Shown in pieces: positions 17,726-27,030 of a stretch of 64,000 bases of DNA; positions within the stretch are counted from its first letter, which is position 1; each line of letters opens with the position of its first letter. Position numbers and translations under genes: made by a program. Source of the stretch: Sphingopyxis terrae subsp. terrae NBRC 15098 (GTDB lineage Bacteria > Pseudomonadota > Alphaproteobacteria > Sphingomonadales > Sphingomonadaceae); NCBI RefSeq assembly GCF_001610975.1, contig NZ_CP013342.1, forward strand, positions 3,840,631 to 3,904,630, in the 5' to 3' direction. Below the pieces are notes generated by a model. The model saw nothing but the letters and a program-made list of their open reading frames with translations, had not been told where the DNA came from and made no database searches.

Positions 17726-18667
17726 TCAGGCGGCCAACGCAGCGTCGGCAGACGCTTCGTCGGTATCATCGGCAGAGATCCGTCCTCCGAGTCTGAGCAA
17801 AAGCCTTGATGCTTCCTCAGCCTTCGCGGCAGCGGTGAGAATGGCACGGTCATCCTGCTTCAGGAGCTTGAGCCAGTGCTCGATATAGCTCGCATGGCTA
17901 TCGAGGTGGGTGACTGGCAGACCGAGTTCAGCGCCAAGCATAGCGCTCGAAAGTTCGGCAATGAGTTCCTCGGCAGCGTAAGCTGCAGAACCAAATCGAT
18001 TCTTGAGATTGCGGTCGAGGCGACTGGCATGGCCGGTCCAATGCGACAGCTCGTGCGCGAGCGTCGCGTAATAGTGGTCGAAGCCCGAGAAGAGATGCGC
18101 AGGCGGCATTGTCACCCGGTCAGCCACTGACTCATAATAGGCTTCGTCGCCCTGATGCCGCAGTACGGCCGGAATACGGGCAAAGAATGAGTCGAGTTCA
18201 GCCTGACGGCCCTCGGGCTCCACCACCTCAAGCGTCGCGGCGGGATGGAAACGCTCGGGCAGACCTTCGACCTGATCAGCATTGAAAACCGGATAGGCCT
18301 TCAGCACACGACGACTTTCGTCGGTTTTTTCGCCGGTGTCGGGGGCTTCGACTTCCTTGGTGTAGCTCTTGTAGAAGATGGCGATGGTGGATTTTTCACC
18401 TTTGCGCACCTGCGCGCCCAGTTCTTTGGCCTGATTGTAGGTCATCCAGAACGGCGAGGCGTAACCGCACATGTCGGCAACCATCCAGAGCCAGAATACA
18501 TTCATGCCGCGATAAGGGACGCCGCACGCCCGCAATGGGCGCGCGACCGGCACACCGCGCCACGGCTTGATCCACGGCTTCGTGCCGGACTCGAGGCGGG
18601 CGATGATTTCTTGGGTGATACGGGTAGCAGGCGACACTCCGCCGCTTTGTCCCTTGCGATAGGCCAT
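17726..18667 (-). CDS. ArdC-like antirestriction protein (ssDNA-binding domain plus zincin)
   Basis: 313 residues. The N-terminal ArdC ssDNA-binding domain covers ~10-140 (ITQEIIARLESGTKPWIKPW, YRGMNVFWLW, GEKSTIAIFYK). The C-terminal MPTase-type metallopeptidase domain has the zinc motif HELSHWTGH (~210-218) and the downstream ELIAELSSAMLGAELGL helix supplying the third ligand. ArdC-type proteins protect incoming plasmid DNA from restriction in the recipient. AGGAGATCCAAC precedes the ATG. Confidence 0.88.
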   Translation of the reverse strand: MAYRKGQSGGVSPATRITQEIIARLESGTKPWIKPWRGVPVARPLRACGVPYRGMNVFWLWMVADMCGYASPFWMTYNQAKELGAQVRKGEKSTIAIFYKSYTKEVEAPDTGEKTDESRRVLKAYPVFNADQVEGLPERFHPAATLEVVEPEGRQAELDSFFARIPAVLRHQGDEAYYESVADRVTMPPAHLFSGFDHYYATLAHELSHWTGHASRLDRNLKNRFGSAAYAAEELIAELSSAMLGAELGLPVTHLDSHASYIEHWLKLLKQDDRAILTAAAKAEEASRLLLRLGGRISADDTDEASADAALAA

Positions 18668-18822
18668 GTTGGATCTCCTGAAATGGCCTGACGACAGTTC
18701 CGTCGGTCAGTGCCGGAGATCCCGGAGCCCCCTCCGCTCTCTTTCCATGAAGGAAGCGGCCCCCCGGCATGTGCCGGAGGACCGCTTCACGGTGGCGAGC
18801 AGCCGTTCCTGTCAGGAGGAGG

Positions 18823-20811
18823 TCAGGCGGCCAGCTCGCTCGGGGGCTGATTGTCGTCGTTGGCGACGAAATCCGCGTCGGGGCTTTGCGCTTCGTTATC
18901 GGCAGGAATTTCCGGCTGATCGGCAAAGCGCATGACTTCGGGCACCCAGGCGAGCGCCCTTTCCCGAACTTCGACCTCGGTGATGTAGGTCCCCGCGAAG
19001 ACGCGCTCGGCGCTCATCGCAAGATCGCCCTTTTTCACCGATGCAAAGCGTGAGGACAGTTCCAAACCGCCAACATCGGTGAGCGCATCAAGGATGACCT
19101 GCTTCGAGACGCGGTCGAAGTAGTTTGCCGCGGTCGGACGCCACCATTGCGCCATGTCGATGCCGATCGTGCTGCCCAGATGATCCTGGAACGTGATCTG
19201 ACGTTCGCCTGCCATGTTGAGGCTCGCCTCGAGCGTGCGAGCGACGACGAAGCCGAGCCATGCTGCGCGGCTTTCATCAGCGAGTGCCCGAAACATCTTG
19301 AAGCGCGACGAAGCGTCCTCGCCAGATCGCCAGCTCTCATCGAGACCAGAGCGCAGGTCCGCAAGGGATGCGCTTGCCGGCGCATCCTTCGCTTCGAACC
19401 CGACAATCGGACCCGCAGGGACGCCGCCACGCAGGGTCGTGGCCGCGCGCGACCGCCAGTCGTGGGTGTCGGCATCCGCGAGGGTGAAGACCATGATGTC
19501 AAGCGAAAGGCCGGGATCCGAGGCTACGTGGAGCGCGAGCACGTCACGACGTTGCATCGCAAGTTCGTCGACCAGGCGCTTGGAAAGCGCTGCACGGCGT
19601 TTGCCATCACTGCCGACACTCGCAACGACTTCGACGACATCTTCGTCACCAACGACTTCGATGTCGCGCTCGCCATAGAACACCGGCTGGAGAACCGGTG
19701 TGCCGTCGCGCGAGAGAACGAGGATCATTCCGGCATCGGCCTTCAGTTCGGGTGCCAGCTCCGGGGGCTTTGCCCGAATGTCCTGGCATTCGCGCTCGAT
19801 CGCTTCGATCGTCGCCTCGGCCGCAGCAATTGCTTCTTCGGCGCTGTCTTCGTCTTCAAGAATGGCAGCATGCTCGTCGTACGAGGCATCGAGCTCATCA
19901 AGGCGGGCCAGTTCGGCGTCAGTCAACGGAGCCGGCTCGGCTGGAAGTCGAATGAGGCCTTCGACGAGATCGTGACTGGCATAGGCGTCAAGCGTCGGCT
20001 TGACCCAGGCAAGACCCTGCTCTGCTGCGAGCGCCTTGGCGCGCTTCTCCATCTCTTGCACGGCGAGCGTTTCGAGAAGCGCGACATCGACCCAGGACTC
20101 GCTGTCATCGTCGTCGAAGAGTTCGCGTTCGATCCGGCCACCTGCAGCGATATAGGCTTCGCGACCGACAAGACGGGCCCGAGCATCGCTGCCGCGAACC
20201 GTGCCGGAGAGCACCATGCGTCGGATACTGTCGACGCTGGGCGCATAATAGCCCGAAGACGCTTGCTCATAGACGCGAGCCTGAATTTCTTGATCGGAGG
20301 TCGCGCCGAAAGCTTTGGCGAGATCGAGAGTGATTTCACCGGATGCCAGAGCATCGAAGACGACAGGCGCGAGAATCGCGAGACGCAGACGGCCTTCGAC
20401 GAAGCGGACCGTCAGCCCGAAGCGGCGCGCGACATCTTCCGTCGAGGCACCAGCATCAATAAGGGCAGCGAAAGCCTGCGCTTCATCGGCTGGGTTCATC
20501 GCGAGGCGATGGAAGTTTTCGGCCAGGCTCGTTTCGACTGCGATTTCCGCATCGTCCTCAAGCACGAGGCAGATGACCTCGTAGCCCTTCGGCAGGACTT
20601 TCTCCTCGGCAAGCGCCAGCAAGGCGCACCGGCGGCGCTCTCCGGCTTCGACCTCGAATTTGCCACGAGCCGCAGGCCGAACAATGAGGTTCTGCAACAA
20701 CCCATGGGCTGCAATGCTCGCTTTCAGTTCGGAATCTGCGACTGGGTCGCCGTGACGGCGTACATTGCGAGGGGACTGGACCAACTTGGTCAGCGGGATC
20801 GTCTTGATCAT
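18823..20811 (-). CDS. ParB/Srx-type nuclease domain protein of ICE backbone
   Basis: 662 residues. The N-terminal ParB N-domain has IPLTKLVQSPRNVRR, HGLLQNLIVRPA and the phosphate-binding GERRRCALLALAEE. An HTH region follows (ASTEDVARRFGLTVRFVEGR). The remaining ~400 residues are specific to the family of large plasmid ParB-like proteins. Such proteins lack a partner ParA here, so a role in regulation or stability rather than classical partition is likely (inference). The start at 20811 has AGGAGTAAGTCCC; the upstream 9 codons are not supported. Confidence 0.82.
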   Translation of the reverse strand: MIKTIPLTKLVQSPRNVRRHGDPVADSELKASIAAHGLLQNLIVRPAARGKFEVEAGERRRCALLALAEEKVLPKGYEVICLVLEDDAEIAVETSLAENFHRLAMNPADEAQAFAALIDAGASTEDVARRFGLTVRFVEGRLRLAILAPVVFDALASGEITLDLAKAFGATSDQEIQARVYEQASSGYYAPSVDSIRRMVLSGTVRGSDARARLVGREAYIAAGGRIERELFDDDDSESWVDVALLETLAVQEMEKRAKALAAEQGLAWVKPTLDAYASHDLVEGLIRLPAEPAPLTDAELARLDELDASYDEHAAILEDEDSAEEAIAAAEATIEAIERECQDIRAKPPELAPELKADAGMILVLSRDGTPVLQPVFYGERDIEVVGDEDVVEVVASVGSDGKRRAALSKRLVDELAMQRRDVLALHVASDPGLSLDIMVFTLADADTHDWRSRAATTLRGGVPAGPIVGFEAKDAPASASLADLRSGLDESWRSGEDASSRFKMFRALADESRAAWLGFVVARTLEASLNMAGERQITFQDHLGSTIGIDMAQWWRPTAANYFDRVSKQVILDALTDVGGLELSSRFASVKKGDLAMSAERVFAGTYITEVEVRERALAWVPEVMRFADQPEIPADNEAQSPDADFVANDDNQPPSELAA

Positions 20812-20939
20812 GGGACTTACTCCTGATTGCGAGCTCAAGCATCGACCATCGACGCTCCTTCGGCTCAGTCAGAAGCAAGCTTCCTTTCCTCTTCTATGGG
20901 CGCAGTCGTTGATAAGGAAACCAGTCATTTACTGGTAAG

Positions 20940-21464
20940 ATGGCATGTCACACCAGTATGATGCACGGCCCAACAGACATGTGGAACGAAGACAACGCCA
21001 TTTACGATGATGGTGAATGGATTACCTGGACTGAGATCAACACACATCTGGCGCGTTTGGAGTTCGAAGCCCGGTTTCCGAACCTCGACGTCGATCTGGT
21101 TCCGATCTTTCAAGACTTGCTCGCTGTTGCGCAGAACTATTACGAGCTCACGGGTAGCCACCTTCAGGTGTATGGCGATCTCGGCGAACTCTATGGGGCA
21201 ATCACTCACGGGCTCAAACTGCACCGGAATTACGCACAAGGATCAGATGGCAAAATTGGCAATCACTTCGTTGAAGTGAAGACGATTACGCCTTTCAAGA
21301 GCAACGACACAATTACGCTCAATCTCAGGCGCAACTTTAGCAAGGTCCTGATCGTGAAGATTGATTCTGACTTTGAGGTGCAGGGCAAGCTGCTCGACCG
21401 CAAAGCCCTGCCCAAGGTGAAGGGCACTACGTTGAAATTGAGTTGGGCGGATATCGTTTCATAG
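20940..21464 (+). CDS. DUF6998-like hypothetical protein, possible nuclease-like fold
   Basis: 174 residues (shorter starts possible at the ATGs at 20958, 20961 and 20979). The core YGDLGELYGAITHGLKLHRN followed by GKIGNHFVEVKTITP has an acidic residue pattern, with a beta strand ending in EVKT, reminiscent of PD-(D/E)xK nucleases. I recall similar proteins as DUF6998. It lies alone on the + strand, divergent from the ParB-like gene, with a 128-bp shared promoter region. Confidence 0.6.
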   Translation: MACHTSMMHGPTDMWNEDNAIYDDGEWITWTEINTHLARLEFEARFPNLDVDLVPIFQDLLAVAQNYYELTGSHLQVYGDLGELYGAITHGLKLHRNYAQGSDGKIGNHFVEVKTITPFKSNDTITLNLRRNFSKVLIVKIDSDFEVQGKLLDRKALPKVKGTTLKLSWADIVS

Positions 21465-21503
21465 CTGGATTGCCTTTTGGCCTGCGCGCCGTAGATCTTT
21501 CGC

Positions 21504-22223
21504 TCAAGCAGAACCGACCACCCGAAACACTGCCCCTGTACCCGCATCTCGAACCAGATCGACACCCATTCCGTCCCAGTGGTAGTCGAGGTGACGTCCC
21601 TGAGTGGGGTCGGATGCACAGTCCGGGTAGAACAAGCCGACACATTCACCACCCGGATGCCGGATGCTCGGATAGACAAGACCTTCGGCCCCGCCCCCTT
21701 TAAGCTCAACAGCGAGGGCTTGCGATGCAGCATAGTTGTCGGGATCAAGTGCGGGATCGCCTGCGGCAAGGCTCCTGAGATCGTGAAGATTGGCGCTTAC
21801 CGAAAGGATGATCTCACGGAACTGCGAGGTCCAACCTGGCGCTTCGGAAGTGCGAGCCATGAAGCGGACATGATGATGGATTGTCTCGAACAGCGCAGTT
21901 TCAAATGCATCCCCCGCGTATAAGACGCCGTAGGTCCCATCGGTGAATCGACTTGGTCGGTCAGTGCTGACATGCGTGAACGGGGCCATCAGATAGGATG
22001 CGCCGTTGCCCCCTACCCGGCGGTCAGCAGGTACCAGATCGAGATTGCCGATCGTCGCCATAATGCGGGGATTTGTTTTTTGCTCGGCGGAGATCAGCAG
22101 CGGCCAATCTGCAGGGTCTGCGATGTCTTCGAACAGGTCGATCGGTGGAAAGGCACTGCGGATAATCCGTACAGCGTCTTCCCACTCGACCTGGGCAACC
22201 GGAATCGCCTTGGGATCAATCAC
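21504..22223 (-). CDS. RES-domain toxin
   Basis: 239 residues of the RES family (ParT/MbcT type): ASYLMAPFTHVSTDRPSRFT with the conserved arginine, YGVLYAGDAFETALFETIHH, then AEGLVYPSIRHPGGECVGLF. Characterised members ADP-ribosylate targets or degrade NAD+. The GTG start overlaps the antitoxin stop (GTGA at 22220-22223), so translation is coupled. Pairs with the Xre-like gene upstream. Confidence 0.88.
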   Translation of the reverse strand: MIDPKAIPVAQVEWEDAVRIIRSAFPPIDLFEDIADPADWPLLISAEQKTNPRIMATIGNLDLVPADRRVGGNGASYLMAPFTHVSTDRPSRFTDGTYGVLYAGDAFETALFETIHHHVRFMARTSEAPGWTSQFREIILSVSANLHDLRSLAAGDPALDPDNYAASQALAVELKGGGAEGLVYPSIRHPGGECVGLFYPDCASDPTQGRHLDYHWDGMGVDLVRDAGTGAVFRVVGSA

Positions 22224-22633
22224 CAGGCACCACGTTCGGCATCAAGATAGCGACGCACCCGCATGATATCGGTCAGTTCGCCGCCAAGCATGACATCGAG
22301 CGCACTCGCTCCGGCAAAGGCGGCGTTACCTGCCTTAATCCAGGCGTAGCCACGCTGGGCTTCTGAAAAGATGATCCTCAGCGCCTTGTGGATACCCATC
22401 AGGTTGGAGAGCCGCGCCGCGCCATCGCGCGAGACACGGCCTGCACCCTCAGCCTTCCACCGCCGATAGGAGCGAACCGGCATGTCGAGCAAAGTCGCGG
22501 CTTGTTCGTCGGTTAGTTCCCATTTCCCAAACAGGTTCAGCACGGCGCGGAACATCGCCGCTGCTTCCTCTTGGGTTACAGGATCGGGCCGGAAGGCGTG
22601 GGGGACGGTATCAATTGGTTGCAGAGCCAGCAT
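22220..22633 (-). CDS. Xre/MbcA/ParS-type antitoxin of the RES pair
   Basis: 137 residues. An N-terminal Xre-like HTH (FGKWELTDEQAATLLDMPVR, SYRRWKAEG) is followed by a C-terminal MbcA/ParS antitoxin domain (LSNLMGIHKALRIIFSE, GNAAFAGASALDVMLGG). It binds the RES toxin and probably represses the operon. The start at 22633 is the first ATG after an AT-rich upstream region (TATACCACTTTGAATGCC), where the operator is expected; the longer frame to 22849 overlaps the helicase gene and is not supported. Confidence 0.85.
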   Translation of the reverse strand: MLALQPIDTVPHAFRPDPVTQEEAAAMFRAVLNLFGKWELTDEQAATLLDMPVRSYRRWKAEGAGRVSRDGAARLSNLMGIHKALRIIFSEAQRGYAWIKAGNAAFAGASALDVMLGGELTDIMRVRRYLDAERGAW

Positions 22634-22688
22634 GACTATTCTCCATATGGCAGCATATACCACTTTGAATGCCATTTGGCAAGATGCA

Positions 22689-25600
22689 TCAAATTTGGCC
22701 TGCAAGCCGCGCCAAGACCGCCACTGCGTTCGTCGTCGGGACGAAAAGCCGCGTCTGATAGCGTATGATCTCGGTGAAGCACCCATGTGCCTTGTACCAA
22801 TCGAGGCGCGACGCCGACCAACCAGCCAGTTCGAGCCGCTGCGCGCCATTCACGAGGCTGCGCTTGAGCGTAAGCGCTTCGCGGCTTTTGATTTGCATCG
22901 GTCGCCCTGTCCCGAGCACCGCATCGACGGTCTGCTCTGCCGAAAAGGAATGTTCGTCTTCGAGCCCAAGCGCCTGGCACAGTTCGGGCACGCAATGAAG
23001 CGGAACCTCCCGACCTAACAGCGAGCGTCCGTCTCGCGCCGAGATCCGGCTGACCCGAACATAGTCGGAAGGTAGTTTGTCCCACACCGGAAGCAGCAGG
23101 CCGGTTGCAAGATGCAGTCGCTCGCGCTTGTGATTTGATGCGGCGTCATCGACCTCCGCCTGCCACAGGCGCTGAAATTCGGTTGGGTCCACCGGTTCCC
23201 AATTGCTCTCTTCGAGTTGATCGGCAGTGATGTGTCCGTGCTTCAAGGGGCGGACAAGTTCGAAACGGGCCACCCGTATACCTTCGTCTGTGAGCAGGCT
23301 GCGCGCTGGGACAAGCAGCCCGATCCGGCCTGAGCGCGTATTACGGAGAAGCTGCTGACGCGCACGTGAAAAGCCGTAGAGATCCTCGAGGCGTTCGAGA
23401 CGCAAAGGCTTGAGCGCGCGGGCGATCTCGAGTTCCAGGAGATGCGTAGTCGCGCCCGACAGCGCATCGGTGCGCAGTAGCGTGTCGGTCAGCACCTCGT
23501 AATGCTCCACCGGAATGGTCTCGACCCCAATGTCGAGCGTGCCGGCCTGGCGTGCTGCATCGATCCGCGCTTCGACGAGGCCGAGAAACTCGTCAAATAC
23601 GCCGTTTTGCAGAGCAATCGGCAATGCGAGGATGCGATTGAGCCAGCGCTGGATTGTTGGCAGGTCATCGACCATCCCGCCGTCGGGCCCTTCGACCCTG
23701 AGCCCGCTCAATTCCTCAAACCGAGAAAGCGTAACGGCTTCCAGCTTGCCTGCGAACAACAGGCCGAACCAGCGATGGAGCGCCTCCTTGGCGTAGGTGC
23801 TCTCGAGATTGTCGGCAGGATCGAAGAGGTTCTGCCCACCTGTCTGGCGCTGCCCTCGGGTCAGTGCCCCGAGACTGTCGAGCCGACGTGCAATGGTCGA
23901 TATAAACCGACGTTCGCCACGCACGTCGGTGGTCACCGGGCGGAACAGCGGAGCCGACGCCTGATTGGTGCGGTTGGTACGGCCAAGGCCCTGAATTGCG
24001 GCATCGGCCCGCCAGCCCGGCTCAAGCAGGAAGTGGACCCGGCGCATCTGGTTCTTTGCCGCAAGGTCGGCATGATAACTGCGGCCGGTGCCACCGGCAT
24101 CGGAGAAAACCAGAATCCGCTTTGTCCCGTCCATAAAATCTCGCGTTTCGGCCACATTGGCGCGCGGAGAGCGCGACTGGAGCACCTGGCGTCCATCGCG
24201 CCCGACGATCAGGCGGCGGGTACGGCCGGTGACTTCGGCGACCTGATCGACACCGAACCGTTCGATGATCGCATCGAGCGCCGTCGCGATCGGCGGCAAG
24301 GCACAGAGCTGCTCGATCATGCGGTCGCGCGCGGCAAGCGCCGAACGACAGAGAACAGGAGCACCATTCTCATCACTCATCGGTTCGGACCGGGCATTGC
24401 CATTCTCGTCCGTGAACACCGCCATCAACCGAACCGGGAAGCTTTTGGTGAGGTAATCGACCACGTATTCGCGAGGGGAGAGATCGATTTCGAGTGCTTC
24501 ACGTTCCGCATCGGAGAGATCAGCGAGGCGGCGGTTGAGCATGGCTTCGGCGGTCGAGACAAGTTGCACTACAACAGCGTTGCCGTCGGCAAGTGCCGTA
24601 TCAATCGCAGGCAGCAGGCTCGGCAGTTTCATGGATAGAAGGAGCTGCGCGAAGAAGCGCTGCTTGGTGCCTTCAAACACCGAAAGCGCAGCCGATTTGG
24701 CACCTGAATTGAGTGTCTCGCCACTGTCAGTGTCGACGATCCGCGTTGCCTCGAGAGCTTCGCGCAGGTTGGCATGAATGATTGCCCAGGCGTCTGCATA
24801 GGCGTCATAAACCGCTACCTGGTCGGGGGTCAGGCAATGCTCGAGAATCTCGTACTCAACTCCGGCGAATGAAAGTGCCCTCGCCGCGTACAGCCCCAGT
24901 GACTTCAGATCGCGCGCAACCAGTTCCATTGCAGCGATACCGCCATCGCGGATATCTGCGACGAAGGCTTCGCGATTGGCAAAAGCCGTCTCGGGACCCC
25001 AGAGGCCAAGACGGGTGGCATAGGCGAGATTATTGACGTCGGATGCCCCGGTCGCCGAAGCGTAGAGCACGCGGGCGCGCGGCAGCAGATTCTGGATGCG
25101 AACACCGGCAATGCCCTGCTCCGATCCCTTGACCTTACCACGTGAGCCCTCCCCGCCTGCGGCGTTGGCCATCGCATGGGCTTCGTCGAAGACGATGAGC
25201 CCGTCGAAGTCCTCCCCTGCCCATTCGAGAATCTGATCGAGCCGGGTCGCGTCGCTTCGACCCGAACGCAGTGTCGGATAAGTCACGAAGAGTATGCCCT
25301 CGCGCATCCCGATCGGGACACCGAGCTTCCATTGGCCAAGGGGCTGGACATCGATGGGAAGGCCGCCGAGCGCGCTCCAGTCGCGGCGGGCATCTTCGAG
25401 CAGAGCTTCGTTCTTGGAAATCCAGATGTGGCGCCGTTCATTCCTCACCCACCGGTCGAGGATGACAGATGCGACTTGTCTGCCTTTACCTGCGCCAGTT
25501 CCGTCACCAAGAAAGTAGCCCATGCGGTAGGCGTGCCCCTCAGCGCTCGCCTTCAAAGCGCAGCCCATGTCGTCGGGCTCGAACCGGCCCGGCAGATCGC

Positions 25601-26927
25601 GGGCATGCGCGCTTGCGGCATAGATCAGGGTCTCGGCCTGCGCAGCGGATAGGACGCCTCCAGCAATGATACTCGAAGGAAGCTGAGGCACCACTTCAGG
25701 CACGGGTGCGGTTATCGAACCCATCGCGACAGATTCGACCAGCGGGGTCGGGTGGGAGACCGCATCCGCAATTGAGATCCGGCTCGGCCGGTAGGGCAAA
25801 TAATGCCCAACCTGGCTTTCGATCGGCGCAGGTGCTTCGAGCGGAGTAAAATCAAGCGGCAGGATCGACGGCACCGCAGCGGTTGGATGGACCTTAAGTG
25901 GAACTGGTTTCGCCCTGTTCGCCACCAGTCGAAGCGGCAATGCTGGCTTGATGCCGATGCTGGGTCCCGCGGGCAGGCTTACCCGGTCAGGGAGCATATC
26001 GATCAGCAGATGAAGCTCGGCAAAGTTTGCCGGCTGGGCGATGATCGGGCTGGTACCATCCTCAGCTTTGTCGAGAACCACGAGCCGGGTTGAGATTGAG
26101 GTGCCCTGCTTGATGAAACCGCGCTCAATCGTCGCGTTGAGGCGCAACGAGAGGGGACCAGCGATCCCGGCGAGGAACTTCGGAAGCTCGAACCATTCGG
26201 GCATCACAGCGACCAGGCGGCCACCGGGCATAAGGCGCTTCCAGGCAGAACGTAAGTGCCGGTCGCCAGTGCGGCTATCGTGGCCCCTCTCGATACCGTG
26301 TGAATAGGGCGGGTTCATCAGCACCACGCTCGGACCCACGTCGGGCGTGAGAAGTTCGTCGATCAGTTCCCCGTCAAATCCCGTGACTGTCGCCTCCGGA
26401 AACACAGTGCCCAAGCATTCGCGGCGCAGCGGCGATATCTCGTTGAGAGCGAGACGCGCAGCTGCCTTTGCTGCCCATACGCCCAGCATCCCGGTCCCGG
26501 CCGACGGTTCGAGAACCAGTTCAGCGGCAGAAATCGCGCATGCCTTTGCAGCCATCCAGGCCAGACGGGGCGGCGTCGCGAATTGTTGCCACTCGATCTG
26601 CTCGTCGCTCCGGTTGGACTGGGTCGGGACCAGACCTTCAAGGCGCGTGAAAGCCTCATCGGCAAAGCTGGATGACATTGCAGGTGAGAATTCAGTTGCC
26701 TGCGCCAGGAACAGCACCTGCGCCAATTCAAGTGCGGCATGGGCATCGCGTACGGACCAGCGTCCTTCGGCGTCGCTACCGCCGAAGTGATCGGCCATCA
26801 TTGCATTCACAGTGACCCGTGAAATTGCTTGATCTGCAGCGAGCCGCGCGGCCAGCGCCCTCGCCGCAGCCAGCACTTGCGGCTCGGCGGGATCGGAGAA
26901 TGCGAAAGCGGTATTTGCGTGTGACAT
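22689..26927 (-). CDS. Strawberry-notch-type helicase with N-terminal DNA methyltransferase domain
   Basis: 1,412 residues. An N-terminal Rossmann methyltransferase has motif I LEPSAGTGMLG (139-149) and NPPY (205-208). A long helicase part follows, with a Walker A-like GDGTGAGKGRQ (474-484), DEAH (581-584) and a C-terminal strawberry-notch helicase domain (GGTGRSYHADLAAKNQMRRV, GLGRTNRTNQASAPLFRPVT). Proteins like this occur on large plasmids and ICEs and may modify or remodel DNA during establishment; the biochemical function is not known. AGGAGGTCTCTC directly precedes the ATG. Confidence 0.85.
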   Translation of the reverse strand: MSHANTAFAFSDPAEPQVLAAARALAARLAADQAISRVTVNAMMADHFGGSDAEGRWSVRDAHAALELAQVLFLAQATEFSPAMSSSFADEAFTRLEGLVPTQSNRSDEQIEWQQFATPPRLAWMAAKACAISAAELVLEPSAGTGMLGVWAAKAAARLALNEISPLRRECLGTVFPEATVTGFDGELIDELLTPDVGPSVVLMNPPYSHGIERGHDSRTGDRHLRSAWKRLMPGGRLVAVMPEWFELPKFLAGIAGPLSLRLNATIERGFIKQGTSISTRLVVLDKAEDGTSPIIAQPANFAELHLLIDMLPDRVSLPAGPSIGIKPALPLRLVANRAKPVPLKVHPTAAVPSILPLDFTPLEAPAPIESQVGHYLPYRPSRISIADAVSHPTPLVESVAMGSITAPVPEVVPQLPSSIIAGGVLSAAQAETLIYAASAHARDLPGRFEPDDMGCALKASAEGHAYRMGYFLGDGTGAGKGRQVASVILDRWVRNERRHIWISKNEALLEDARRDWSALGGLPIDVQPLGQWKLGVPIGMREGILFVTYPTLRSGRSDATRLDQILEWAGEDFDGLIVFDEAHAMANAAGGEGSRGKVKGSEQGIAGVRIQNLLPRARVLYASATGASDVNNLAYATRLGLWGPETAFANREAFVADIRDGGIAAMELVARDLKSLGLYAARALSFAGVEYEILEHCLTPDQVAVYDAYADAWAIIHANLREALEATRIVDTDSGETLNSGAKSAALSVFEGTKQRFFAQLLLSMKLPSLLPAIDTALADGNAVVVQLVSTAEAMLNRRLADLSDAEREALEIDLSPREYVVDYLTKSFPVRLMAVFTDENGNARSEPMSDENGAPVLCRSALAARDRMIEQLCALPPIATALDAIIERFGVDQVAEVTGRTRRLIVGRDGRQVLQSRSPRANVAETRDFMDGTKRILVFSDAGGTGRSYHADLAAKNQMRRVHFLLEPGWRADAAIQGLGRTNRTNQASAPLFRPVTTDVRGERRFISTIARRLDSLGALTRGQRQTGGQNLFDPADNLESTYAKEALHRWFGLLFAGKLEAVTLSRFEELSGLRVEGPDGGMVDDLPTIQRWLNRILALPIALQNGVFDEFLGLVEARIDAARQAGTLDIGVETIPVEHYEVLTDTLLRTDALSGATTHLLELEIARALKPLRLERLEDLYGFSRARQQLLRNTRSGRIGLLVPARSLLTDEGIRVARFELVRPLKHGHITADQLEESNWEPVDPTEFQRLWQAEVDDAASNHKRERLHLATGLLLPVWDKLPSDYVRVSRISARDGRSLLGREVPLHCVPELCQALGLEDEHSFSAEQTVDAVLGTGRPMQIKSREALTLKRSLVNGAQRLELAGWSASRLDWYKAHGCFTEIIRYQTRLFVPTTNAVAVLARLAGQI

Positions 26928-27030
26928 GAGAGACCTCCTGAAGAGGCCCTGGGTTTGTCCGGGTGTCCGTTCGGATGGATCCGCCCGGGGGCCTCACAAG
27001 GCCCCAAGCCCGCTTTCCTCTAACCGACAT

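Noticed and set aside
18823..20811. Plasmid partition system
   Set aside because: No parA or centromere-like repeats nearby; the protein is the large ICE-type ParB-like form.
19147..20826. 559-codon + strand frame opposite the ParB-like gene
   Set aside because: Long open antisense frames are common in GC-rich DNA; the - strand product has clear ParB motifs and a strong ribosome site.
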